A stretch of 64,000 nt of DNA from Jaltomata sinuosa (lineage: Eukaryota > Streptophyta > Magnoliopsida > Solanales > Solanaceae): the NCBI GenBank assembly GCA_003996215.1, contig QJPP01001914.1:1-64000 (forward strand). Direction: 5' to 3'. Each line of letters begins with the position of its first letter. Position 1 is the first letter of the stretch. The position numbers were made by a program, and so were the translations under genes. The notes under the pieces are model-generated. The model was not told where the DNA came from, did no database searches, and saw only the letters and a list, made by a program, of their open reading frames with translations. Shown here in pieces: positions 1-10,648 of the stretch.

Positions 1-2001
1 TCCATGGAGGTCCCAGACCACATACTAAAACTCAGTATCAGAACATGTCATCCGGAAGCAAGTCCGGGTTCAAGATAGAGACCCAGTCTCGAATATGCAT
101 GCCCAGACCCTGTCCAGGACTAAAGTAGTAGGAAAATATCTCCAAAAAAAACCCCTCCAAGGGTGCCCGGGCATAACCGGGTCTAAACAGTAGAAAGTCA
201 TCTCAGGTGCTCGGTCCGACCGAGGCTAAAAATTATCTCAAGTAACAAGAAAACTCACTAGCACCCCGGCCCTGCCGAGTCTAGCGATAATCATAAAACT
301 GATGATTTTAAACATAATTTTACTTTCTTGCCCAAAAATCTCCACAAGTGAAATCAACCATTTTCAAATCATTTCCATCAAAAATAGGTTTAGAAAACAG
401 TGCCAGTAGGCCCGAAGCCAAAACCACCGTAAAACATGGATAAAACCTCTTTATATGCATGGAAATGGTATGATCACACACAATAGCTGCCCCGCAGCTC
501 ACAATCAACCTATCGACCCTACACAGGCCCACAACTACTCAGCAAGCATAACCAACCTAGAAGGATAATTCTTTGCCCGGGACTCGCGGACATTCCCAAA
601 ATCCCACCTTCTATGTTCCAGAGTCAACAAGGCCTCACAGGACCACAAGGGTAAATAAAATACATCGGCAAATACTACAAACAACGGAGGAACAAAAGTA
701 GGCGGTTATGAAATAAGCGGTCAAGGTCTGTGGTACCAACCTAATAAACCAACCCAAGGATGCCTATTAATACAATTTTATTTTATATATACGGAGTCTA
801 GGGAAAATAAACCGTAACCTACCTGTCGTCCGACGACAAGCTGCTAGAACAACGATGTCCAAGCTCGAACCACTCCGAGAAAATCCAAAACTAAATTAAA
901 CTCGAATTCGGCTTTTGAATAATTAACGTAGATAATTGATTTTCTTTCGATGACCGAATATTGCATCAAAATAATTTTCCCTCAGCAACACTCGTTAGCG
1001 CACATAGAATCAATCATGCACACAATATGATGAGTGAAAGTTTATGTTGAAGAACGTGATCAGTATGTTGACAGCAAATTACATTTGCAAATTGTTCAAT
1101 TGCTTAAATGAGTGGGCAGCATGCTTTGTTGAAATTAATTAAAGTGGGTGGGACATTTGGCATGGCAGGCCACGTATGGACTATGGTGTCCACTCCCTCC
1201 ACTTCCACGTGGAGGTAGAGGTGGCACCAAGATAATTTTTATCCCGTTAAATAAATATTCGGGTATTGTATAAATTCGTGGTAAAATAATATAATATTTT
1301 AAATATACCATAATTCATAGAAAATCATTTCCAATAAAACCTACTAGATTATAATAATAACTTTCAACATAGCTAAATTTACTATCTCCGTTAAAATATT
1401 ATGGAGTATAAAAACTTTATAAAATAAATACGTATACACTTATATCGTATCAAATATATTTTTCATAAACCTTTAAAATATTTTGAAAAGGCAATAATAA
1501 TATAATTTTTACCAAATTCAACTTTTAAATAAATATTTCAAATATACGCACGATGCTAAAAATTCTTAAGTTTAGGCTCGTAATTCGCCAACGCACGATT
1601 TTGATACTCAAGAATTCTCTCGGGATCCTCCCTTATGTTTTATAACTATTTCGGAACTGAAATGGCGTCTTAAAACGTGAAGTCGAGGCTTAAATCGAGT
1701 TTAACCCGACCCCGTTCGCGACCCGGTTCGCAACCCGTTTTCTGCCAGACAGTCCGCGGTAAAACAGTCATAACTTTTTACTCCGAGATCAGTTGGACGT
1801 GAGGTTTTGTGCGTTGGAAACTAGACTCGTAGACCTTCAATTTTGTATTTTGGGGGACTTCTAACTCTTTATATATTGAGAGAAAAGCCCTGATACATTT
1901 GACCCAAAGTTCAGAAAATTTGTTAAAGGTCTTACGATATCTTTTGTCGATTTGCTTGACTTCAAAACTTAAACGTGGAAATGACCGAAAGGGTCATTAC
2001 A
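1..2001 (-). mobile_element. LTR-like sequence of a Ty3/gypsy element, terminus at 2001
   Basis: No coding sequence is visible. The right edge, read on the minus strand, starts TGTAATGACCC, the usual 5' LTR terminus of Solanaceae chromovirus-type LTRs and the same start as the better-bounded LTRs at 16625 and 10649. Positions about 1200-1560 are strongly AT-rich, while 1-900 and 1560-2001 are moderately GC-rich. The other LTR end, PBS and target duplication are not in the window, so it could be a solo LTR, a 3' LTR or a fragment. The short ORF at 320-532 has no recognisable domain and I do not call it. Confidence 0.5.
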
Positions 2002-2088
2002 GAGAGTAGGGGTGCCAGACACTAACCCTGCTGGAGTAGAGGCACTTGGCTCAAGATCAACCTTTGAGATTTGAACACCCGTAAAAGG

Positions 2089-3037
2089 TTACAACTTCTT
2101 CTTCTTTATTTTGGGGGCATCTGCATCCGTCTTCTTCTCGATATCAATCACTCTGGTGGCCAGAGTAGATTCGTCAAATGCAAAATAAGGAATCCCAGCT
2201 TTGGCACATAACTTGCTGATTAGGACTGGATAGGGAAATGAGGAACCGGGTTGATGAGCTTTCATTTTAATCACCACTGCCGCAATTTCACCAAAGTTAA
2301 CATGCACACCTGACATGATGCAAGCAACTAGAATGTCCCCCTCATGGGTAATCCTTTGATTATTCTTAGAGGGCAGGAAATGGGAGCGGATGAAATCATA
2401 CCATAGTCGAGCTTCAAAGTGGAGGTCCTAATGTGGAAACGCTCCTCTCATAGTAACTCAAAGAGGTGTCCCAGGGGCAATGATTGGGGTAGCCCAGTCT
2501 AGCGGCTTCTCCTTTGGAGCGACTTTTGCCAAATATTCTCTCCCCGAGGCAATTTGGGTGTCTGAGTAGATGGAGTTGATAGCTTTAGGAGTAATGTCAA
2601 CCTCCTTACCTCTAACCGTCACAGAATCCAAGCAAGGAAAATTGTCGACATTTCCCATGTATTTCATTGCATCTTGCTTGACTTGGTATGATGCATAGAA
2701 CTCCAAAACCATTTCTGGATAGTACCCTCCCGGCACCTCTGAAAATGAAAACCACTATCGCACAGTAAATTGATGGTGGAAGTTTGGTAGGTCCTCTCCA
2801 ACTCCAGAAAGGTTGAAACTGCACTCTGGAGTAAATTACCTCTGACCCTTGATTTGTCATAAAGGGGCTTCATTCCCTCCATACTGAAGCGATTTATGTC
2901 CTCTTTATTAATTGGCACAGGAGGAGTTGTTGGGTAGCAGTGAGAGTGTTCTTCTTCCCTTTAGATTTGTTTGTAGAGGTGGGAGGAGCTGGGGGTCATC
3001 TTGTGTTCATGCCAGAGTTTCCCCTACCAGAAGACAT
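2089..3037 (-). pseudogene. Decayed Transposase_32-type ('putative plant transposon protein') ORF
   Basis: The best start is the ATG at 3037, giving MSSGRGNSG. From there at least three reading segments in two frames can be followed: a stretch around 2918-2750, a middle stretch at 2736-2458 containing the VTVRGKEVDITPKAIN motif, and a C-terminal stretch at 2316-2089 containing LISKLCAKAGIP and ending in a lysine tail. The pattern 'VRGxxVDIxxxxIN ... PxPxLIxxLCxxAxxP' matches the plant Transposase_32 (PF20167-type) proteins found in Solanaceae retroelements, and a second copy lies at 46279-52068. In-frame stops (for example just after the start, and at 2458) and frame changes make it a pseudogene. 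The biochemical role of this family is not established; despite the name it shows no DDE core. It is probably an ORF of a non-autonomous gypsy-related element. Confidence 0.6.
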
Positions 3038-4870
3038 GATCTGCAAGAACGAATATGAGCACGACGAAAACAACTAAAAATCTTTTTTGTGGTTTTCAAT
3101 ATTGAAAGAAAAAAATACTACAAGAAGTTAATGAAATAAAAAGAAATTGAATGCATAATAGAATAAATAGATCACCATATGAACAATTGGCATGTGCGAT
3201 TCACATGCAAATCCTAAGTGGTGGCTTGCGCTTTGCAGGTGACTTCGCACATGCTAGTAGTAGACTTGAAAAAAAAATGCTTGCATGGGCAATGGCATAT
3301 GCGATTCACATGAGGCAACTCGCGTCTCGCATTTGCTTTCACCCCTTAGTAGAAGTAGACTGGCAACCTCTGCCTCCACATGCGTTGCCTCCTATGTTTC
3401 GCAGGTGGACACATGCGAGTCACATGCGGAATGTCGGTGAAAGCAGTAAGAATTTTTTCAATTCTTCTTTTTCACTTGCATTGCACATGCGATTCGCAGG
3501 GCAACACCTATGGAATGCAAGCGTGTACCAGGATATAAACACATATTTTAATTGGACTAAGGCATGGTAAGCACTAGTTGACCAATTTTAAAGTTATTCG
3601 GGTACTCAAACTTCCCCAAAAAACTTCACAATCATGGAAGACCCAAATAATAGGAGATTGTGTTCAACAATTTACCTTAAGACGGATGTTACCCCATCTA
3701 TCATCGGGAATATCAAGCATCATGATTAGCATCCAAGGTATATTCAAACACAATAAAAATTCACTCTACTCAACCAAAGTGCTCACCGAATCATTTATAA
3801 GTAATTAAACAATAAAAGGATGCAATGAAACATAATTTTGGCCTAACACAACAATACTCAACAAAAACTTGCAAAGACGATGATTTTTCCTTAAGAACAA
3901 TGTCATCTAATCTATCATTGGGCCAATCATGCATCATCACAAGTGAGTTACTCAGACTTCACCCTAAATTCAAAAAATTTAGGCTAAAAATTATCACAAC
4001 CAACATGCATAACCCTATAAATAAGATCTACCTAATTTGCTCAATTCAAATTAACAATAATCCCTAAATTTAGGGTGCAAAATTTAGATCTCAAGCACAA
4101 ATATAATATGTAGAATCTAACTAGCATGCTTCACTAATAATGTTCCCAAATTACTTAAAAACAACAATTTAACATTGAGGAACTTACCACAAGTGAAGAA
4201 AAGGTAGTGAGGAGTGAAAAATTTGAGCTTTGAGCCTGTAATGGTGACCCAAGAATTTCTAGCCAGAAAAAGGGTGAGGCAGTGACAGAACTTTGGTAGT
4301 GAAATGGTAGAGAGAGAAAAGGAGATTGTGGAGAAGAGTTTGAGAGATTGAGGGAGTTTTGGGAGAGTTTGAAGGTTTCTAGAGAGAGTAATAGAGGAAA
4401 AAGGAGTAGGGAAGTCAGTTTTAAGGAGAAAAGAAGAAAAAGAGGCGCGGGTCAAAATTCTGGGTCGGGTCAGTCAATGGGTAGGTCAATAAAAATTCAA
4501 ACTTACTTGCACTTGTGGTGCAACATGATATTCGCACATTACCACATGTGTTTCGTATGTCTCTTCGTAGGTGACACTTTTCATATGTTTTGGTGCTAGT
4601 TCTCTGGTTTGACATGCGAAGGCATGTGCGAGGTATGAGTCTTCATGGGCATTTTGTCCTTTATCTGGCATGTGCCTTAAGATTATTCACTTCTTCTTTA
4701 GTGCACTGCCAACATGGGGCGACGCAACATGCGGCTACAAAATACCACCTGCAAAATGTAGGTTGCGGCGCACATGCCCTCTGAAATTTTTTCTTCCACT
4801 TAGCTATTTTTCAATCTCCATGCATTCCTAAAAACACATCAAAAATAACAAAAGGTAAAGTAAATAAACG
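3038..4870. repeat. Gene-free stretch with two arrays of GCGA-TCGC self-complementary motifs
   Basis: No supportable gene is present. Around 3175-3510 and again 4510-4780 there are many diverged copies of short motifs such as CACATGCGA, GATTCGCA and GCATGTG, which are complementary to one another. The middle (3560-4480) is AT-rich and featureless. The same motif type recurs at 7863-8117, on the far side of the Athila-like gag, which suggests that both stretches belong to LTR or untranslated parts of that element. Open frames at 3151-3570, 3578-3808 and 4117-4455 show no domain and follow base composition. The LTR assignment is inference; no matching pair of termini was found. Confidence 0.35.
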
Positions 4871-4876
4871 AAAAAA

Positions 4877-4930
4877 CTTGGATTGCCTCTCAAGAAGTGC
4901 TTGATTTTACGTCGCAGCATGACGATAGTA
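4877..4930 (-). other. Conserved 3' tail motif of Athila-like elements
   Basis: Read on the minus strand this stretch has the pattern GCGACGT-AAATCAAGC followed by CTTCTTGAGAGGCAA. I recognise it as the non-coding block that often follows the coding region of Athila-type plant retrotransposons. A close relative occurs at about 46084-46135. Here it lies only about 100 bp from the protease-region remnant, so RT, RNase H and integrase appear to have been deleted between 4930 and 5030. Confidence 0.45.
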
Positions 4931-5019
4931 CCTCACGAATCAATTATTGTCTGGGGTCATGCTAATACGATTGGCATAATCCCAACCAGAATATCGAAAG
5001 TACTTCTTCAAGATTTTCA

Positions 5020-5745
5020 TCACCTCTTCTCATTGACAAGCTGATAATATCATAGATACGGATAATCGAAGAGTGTCATTAGGATCCATATGCATGTCCA
5101 CCAAATATGGTGGCTTAGGCATGATCAATCCTAGCGAATCCTTCTTTCCACCATCATTGTAGACAACAAGCTGATCTTCCAATGGTTCATATCCAATTTC
5201 ATCTCCCCAAGGACTTCCAACCATCTCATCCATGGTAGCAATTACGGATACCATCCTATACTTATCTGGGGGCTTCATCGGTTGACAAACGTTGAATGAA
5301 CCTCCTCACTCTCCACTCAAAATTTGAGTTCTCCTAACTCAACATTGACTAGGGCTCTTCACGTAGATAAGAATGGGAGCCCTAGAATAATAGGCACCTC
5401 GAGATCAATATCACAATCTAACACCATGAAATCAGCCGGCAAGATAAACTTGTCTACTTTCACCAACACATCAAACAGTATTCCCACTGGGTGCTTTATC
5501 AAATGGTCATCCATTAGCAACCTCATCGGTGTGGGTTTAGGAGGACCTAAACCTGACTTTTTGAAAATCATGAGGGGCATCAAATTGATGCTTGCCCTGA
5601 GGTCGCACAAGGCTTCTCTGAACAAGAAAATACTAATGGTACTAGGGATGGTGAAAGCTCCCTGATCTTTCCGCTTAGGAGCTATATTGTTTTTCATGAC
5701 AGTGCTATAAATATGATACACTTCAACCATCCCCACATCAATCAA
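5020..5745 (-). pseudogene. Athila-like aspartic protease region, degraded
   Basis: The reading frame 5745-5359 shows an aspartic protease domain of Athila-like Ty3/gypsy elements: the stretch around ALCDLRASINLMPL, then VKVDKFILPADFMVLD, then VPIILGLPFLST. The catalytic motif should read DLGAS; here the glycine is replaced by arginine (DLRAS), which should abolish activity. The following segment (5290-5030, NVCQPMKPPDKYRMVSVI) matches the sequence normally found downstream of the protease. A frame break separates the two parts. The protease would release mature Gag and Pol proteins in virus-like particles. It follows the gag remnant on the same strand, and no RT follows. Confidence 0.7.
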
Positions 5746-5787
5746 TCTTTTCTTCTTCAGCTATTCCTTCATGAATTTAGCATAACC

Positions 5788-7617
5788 CTACATTTGCATG
5801 AGAGCGTCAACCAAAGGAATGTTGATAGATAGTTTGCTGAACATGTCTACAAACTTCTTAAATTGAATATCTTCCCTTTTCTTGATTAACCTCTGAGGAT
5901 ATAGGGGAGGACTTTTAGGCACTGACCTTGGCTCACTAGGGGCTTCCTCGTTTTTTTCTTCCTCTATCTCAATTGCAACTTGAGGGGGTAATTCGATCTC
6001 ATCTTTCTCCACATTCAGGCTATCATCATTGACAACTATATTAGGTGCACCAAGCGTCACCCCAATATCCGGACTTACATCACAACTCTTCTTAACTACT
6101 ACTTCTTTGTTCAGTTTTCTCACTCTATCAAGTATCTTTCCGCTTCTAGTAATAATTGCCATCACATGGCCATCATTTTTTGAATTTACAAGAGTATTAC
6201 TAGGAAGAGTACCTTTTAAATAAGGGTTCATTAGGGATGAGAGATGATTCATTTGAGCCTCCAAATGTTTGATTGATGCTGACTGGGAACTCACTGTTTG
6301 ATGAAGAGTAGACACCTCACTCATTAAGTCTTTCACCCTGTTATCCATAGATTCAACCCTTTTCAGAACTTTTGACAACATATCTTAAATTTTGGAGCTC
6401 GCTGGGTCACTCACACTTGGTTGGAATGGCGAAGCATTGGCTTTGGGTGGAGGTACATAGGGGTTAGCACTTTGATGATTATAGTGATCACTGTCTCTCT
6501 CACGCTCTCTCTATTGACCTTCGCAGTCTTGACCTTTCTCCCTATCTCTTCTTTGGTTGCCTCTATCCCAGTTCTAACCTTGGTTCTCATCCCAAGGTCA
6601 CCAAGGGCCTTGATTGGCACCTTGGTACCCAGGGCGAGAACCCACTATTAGAAAGCAAGCTTTTTCATCCATAGGAGAGTAAGTACCCTCATCATAACCT
6701 TTTGAACCATAAGTTCCCATGGCGTTGACTCTTTTACTCTCGGTTCTCATAATATGCTTGGCCAACAAATAAATTTAGGTCATCATCTTGGCCATGGTCT
6801 CATCTCTCTCTTCCTCATTTCTTCTTATCTCATTAGTCATTATAGAGGAAGTAACACCCAATGAAACTTCAGCATCTCTTGTATGCCATGCTCTATTAGT
6901 TTTCGTTATTTGATCTAAGAGATCCAAAGCAAGACCATACAGTTGATCCATAATAGATCCACCTGTAATATTGTTAGTCACTGACTTGTTCATAGAATCA
7001 AGTGCTCGATAAAAGCTTTGGAGAAGAACCCTTTATGGTAGGCCGTGGTTTGGACATAGCAACAACTTCTTCTTGAACCTTAACCATACCTCATGTAACG
7101 GCTCATCCAGCAATTGTCAAAAATTTGTAATCTCATCTTGCAATTGCATCATATGTGAGAATGGAAAGAATTTGACCAAGAAAGCTTCAACTAACCTATT
7201 TTAAGTCGTAATAGAGCCCTCCGGGAGCTCTTTAAGCTATACAGTTGCCTCTCCCGTATGAGAGAATGGGAACATCCAAAGTCGGATTGATTTTTGAGTT
7301 ATGTTTTGTATGTTGAAGGGCTAGTAAATCTTGACAAAATTTTGGATATGTCGATTTGCATCATCATGGGCTAACCCTCCAAATAGCCCCTTCATTTATA
7401 TCAATTGCAACACTGTACTCATTACATGGAATACAACATTGCCAATGGTTGGAGGTAGTCGGATGGCACTCACGGCACCATAAATAATAGGCCCATCCTC
7501 CACGTCCATATATCCTTTCATAATTTCTTGATCACCTGCTTTGCTCATATGCAACCTATTCAAACAATAAAAATGTAAAAGAGAACAAATGTTCAACAAA
7601 AGTGAATCAATAGACAA
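5788..7617 (-). pseudogene. Athila-like gag, degraded
   Basis: Fragments of one gag gene run 7617 to 5788 on the minus strand. The best preserved part (6381-5788, 197 codons) has a coiled-coil-like N-terminus (residues about 1-55, including SQSASIKHLEAQMNHLSSLM), then MAIITRSGK, an acidic linker and the segment LYPQRLIKKREDIQFKKFVDMF, which closely resembles the Gag-protease linker of Athila-type elements. Upstream pieces (6993-6775, with GSIMDQLYGLALDLLDQI, and around 7330) look like the Gag core, and 6620-6411 is rich in Arg/Gln in shifted frames. At least three frame breaks are needed to join them. Gag would form the retrotransposon particle. The protease remnant follows directly. Confidence 0.65.
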
Positions 7618-7633
7618 TAAAATGGCAAATCAA

Positions 7634-7661
7634 AAGCCAATCCCTGGCAACAGTGCCATTT
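7634..7661 (-). other. PBS-like site of the Athila-like element
   Basis: On the minus strand the sequence reads TGGCACTGTTGCCAGGGATT. This is two or three substitutions from the TGGCGCC-GTTGCCGGGGAT primer-binding site (tRNA-Asp type) common in Athila-like and related plant gypsy elements. It sits just upstream of the gag remnant, where a PBS belongs. An LTR end would be expected at about 7663 (plus-form TGATG). Confidence 0.45.
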
Positions 7662-7662
7662 T

Positions 7663-8590
7663 TGATGATGTTCAAAAGCACTCTCTAAAAGGAGGTGGTA
7701 ACAATCGCCAAGCAAAACAATAAGTACCCAATGGATATCGGAGTCGAAACCACATAGATTGATATGATAACTTGCCACTAAACGTCAAAAATTAATTCAC
7801 TAGGATAAGCAAATTATTCGAACGAGCAAAATTAAAGTTAGGGGAAAAGGATACGAAGTGAGGTGCGAGGGCATCTAGGGTCTCCCCTTGTGACTTACAG
7901 CTCGCATATGCCTTATCTTCTAGGTAGTGTTGAACTTGTAACTTTTGTCCCTGTCTGCGATGGAAGGTGCGATCTCCCTTTAAGACCTATAGCTCACATA
8001 CTTCGACTTCTAAGGCAGTGTTCTTCCCTCTTTATGTGTCATCACCTGCGAATCGCAGGTGCTCTATTACGGCTTGCATGTCTCTTCGCCCATCTTAGCA
8101 GATCCTTACCCTTTTGATCATCTATGTACTTTAGCTTCCATTTTAAGCTCTTTTGGGTTCAAATCCTTTTCTTCTTTCAATTGACTAGGAGTACCTACAT
8201 TTTATATAATAAAGGCAATAAGTACCTCTAAATTTCATTAAAACATGGTAATAATTCATGATTAAAGGCTCAATAAGTTGGTAGCTTACCAACTTATCAT
8301 AGAACCTAACGAGCGGCCTGATCACGTGTCTGCCTACCTATCTTTGTATCAATAAAAAGATGTAGCACCCCCGGCCAAGGGATGTGAGTAAATATTGAAT
8401 AGTACCTTATATAAAATAGAAGAATGGAACATGACATACATACCAATAGAAACAAAAACAACTAACAAAGTAATAACCATGACATAGAAAGGATAAGAAC
8501 TCAAATAAAAATAAGTTGTTCAATGTTAAATATTGCATCCTCTTTTGGTTCGTTATGGGAGTCTAATAGTATAACCAATATAAACCACTC
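7663..8590. other. Gene-free stretch, probably LTR and flanking sequence of the Athila-like element
   Basis: The position next to the PBS-like site predicts a minus-strand 5' LTR starting at about 7663. The stretch 7863-8117 again contains GCGA/TCGC-type motifs like those at 3175-3510 and 4510-4780. A TGTAGCACCCC string at 8362 resembles an LTR end, but I could not pair it with anything. No gene is supported. Confidence 0.3.
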
Positions 8591-8597
8591 TTATTCT

Positions 8598-9056
8598 TAA
8601 ATGTGAGAACAACTTTCAAAATCTCAAGACATTGTTGACTACCACTCATATTCTTGCCTTTCCAGTGGAAGGTAAGGATTTCCAGTTCTATTGTGATGTC
8701 TCATGTTCCAGTTTAAGTGTTGTCTTGATGCAAAAAAAAATGTTATTGCTTATGCTTTGAGGCAATTGAAGGTTCATGAGAATCATTATCCTACTCATGA
8801 CTTAGAGTTAGTTGCTGTTCTTTTTGCTCTTAAGATATTGAGACATTACTTTTATAGGGTTCATTGTGAAGTGTTCATAGTCCATCGAAGTTTGCAACAT
8901 ATGTTCACAAAGAAGGATTTGAATTTAAGGCAGCGTAGGTGGATGAAGTTACTTAAAGACTATGATATCACCATTTTATGCCATCCGAGTAAGGCTAACA
9001 TGGTAGTCGATGCATTGAGCAGAAAGTCTGAGATTTGGGTAGCTTGGCATATTTGA
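8598..9056 (+). pseudogene. Chromovirus RT C-terminus and RNase H remnant
   Basis: The frame from about 8598 reads FQNLKTLLTTTHIL then VEGKDFQFYCDVS. It shifts frame at the A-run near 8733 and continues from 8703-9056 as AYALRQLKVHENHYPTHDLEL, with HRSLQHMFTKKDLN and ending in VVDALSRKSE. This is the RT-thumb/RNase H region of a Tekay/Del-type Ty3/gypsy element. Compared with intact relatives, the RT palm and everything upstream (gag, protease) are missing, so the element is truncated at its 5' side near 8595. RNase H degrades the RNA strand during reverse transcription. Integrase follows in the same orientation. Confidence 0.8.
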
Positions 9057-10400
9057 AGGCTACCAGAGTCCATTGGCTAAAGAGATTCAGACTCTATCTA
9101 ACAATTTTATGAGGCTTGAGGTGTCTGAGAGGGGTGGACTGTTAGCATGTATTGAGGCAAGGTTCTTATTTCTTGATCGGATCAAGGCTAAATAATTCAA
9201 GGACACTAACTTAAGCAGAATTCATGACAAGATTTTGCAGGGTGAGGCCAAAGAGGCCATGATTAATGCTGAGGGTGATTCTAAGAATCAAGGGGTGAGT
9301 TTGTGTACCCCGTGTTGATGACTTGATTCCTACAATTTTAGTTGAGACTCATTGTTCAAAGTATTTTATACATTCTGGTGTGACCAAAATGTACTGTGAC
9401 TTGAGGCAGCATTATAAGTGAGGTCGAATAAAGCAGGACATAGTTGATTTTATGGCTAAGTGTCAGAATTGCCAGCAAGTGAAGTATAAACATCAAAAGC
9501 CTGGTGGTACTCTACAGCAATGCCCATTCCTGAATAGAAGAAGGAGAGAATAGCCATTGATTTTGTTGTTGATCTTCCCAAGACTTTGGAGAAGTTTGAC
9601 TCTATTTGAGTTATTGTGGATAGGCTGACAAAGTCTGCACACTTCATTCCTGTCCAGGTGACTTACAATGCAGCCAAGTTAGATAAGGTTTATCTCAAGG
9701 AAGTAGTTTGATTGCATGAGGTTTCTATTTCTATCATCTTGGATAGGGGGTACTCAGTTTACCTCTAACTTTTGGGAGAAGTTGCATGAGGATTTGGATA
9801 CTTACTTAGACCATAGTATAGTTTTCCACCCTCAGACCAATGGGCAGTCTGAGCGGATGATTTAGGTATTGGAGAACATGCTCCATGCATGTGTGATGTA
9901 TTTTGGAAGTCATTAGGAGCAATATCTACCTTTGGCAGAGTTTGCATATAATAATTACTACCATTCGAGCATAGATATGGCTCCATTCGAGTCATTATAT
10001 GGGAGGACGTGTAGATCTCCCATTGTTTAGTTTGATGCTTTTGAGGTGAGACTGTGGGGTACTAACCTTCTAAGGGACTACATAGAGAAGGTGAAGTTCA
10101 TCCAAGAGAAGCTGTTAGTGGCTCAAAGCAGGCAGAAGGAGTATGCGGATAGAAAAGTGAGAGATGTGTATTCCATGGAAGGTGAACAAGTCTTGCTCAA
10201 AGTTTCACCCATGAAAGGTGTTATGATATTTGGTAAGCATGGTAAGATTAGTCTAAGGTACATTAGACATTTTGAGATTATTAATAATATAGGGCCAGTA
10301 GCCTATAGATTGGATTTGCCTCCGAGCTTGTGGGGAGTTGATCCCATATTTCACGTGCTAATGCATAAGATATTATTTGCTAGGATTCGGTCCTTTTAGA
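9057..10400 (+). pseudogene. Chromovirus integrase remnant
   Basis: Integrase motifs can be followed through several frames. A zinc-binding part near 9355-9490 includes KCQNCQQVKYKHQ, with both cysteines kept but the usual HPG changed to HSG. The core start is near 9555 (AIDFVVDLPKTLEKFDSI), then SAHFIPVQVTYN, and GQSER with the catalytic Glu near 9846, followed at once by a stop. The C-terminal segment is open from 10046 to 10399 (SRQKEYADRKVRD, GEQVLLKVSPMKGVM, GPVAYRLDLPPSL). Stops at about 9194, 9420, 9609 and 9864 and several frameshifts inactivate it. The second DNA-binding Asp region near 9740 is frameshifted. The integrase would insert the cDNA copy into host DNA. Confidence 0.8.
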
Positions 10401-10560
10401 TGAAAACCTCTTTTATGAAGAGGAACCTATTGTTGTTCTTGATAGAGATGTAAGTAAATTAAGGACTAAGAAGATTGCATTCATTAAGGTCTAGTAGAGA
10501 ACCGTCTTGTTAAGGAGGCAACTTGGGAGACCGAAGCGGACATACGCAGTAAGTATCCAT
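10401..10560 (+). pseudogene. Chromodomain remnant at the integrase C-terminus
   Basis: Immediately after the integrase frame the sequence reads LDENLFYEEEPIVVLDRDV, then KIAFIKV, a stop, and in a shifted frame EATWETEADIRSKYP. The pattern 'I..IKV.W.N..V.EATWE.E.DM...YP' is the chromodomain of Tekay/Del chromoviruses, which targets insertion to chromatin with particular histone marks. It is broken by a TAG and a frameshift within 40 codons. Confidence 0.65.
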
Positions 10561-10648
10561 AACTTTTCACCAATTTAGGTAACTCCTTATTTTCTCCTTT
10601 CTTTCTTGTCGCTATTTAAGGATGAACAGTTGTTTAATTGGTATCTGA

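Noticed and set aside
3151..3570. 139-codon plus-strand frame
   Set aside because: No domain or family resemblance. The peptide follows the repeated CACATGCGA-type words (HM/IHM repeats), so it is a repeat by-product.
8362..8400. Possible LTR start (TGTAGCACCCCC)
   Set aside because: No partner terminus, PBS or target duplication could be linked to it.
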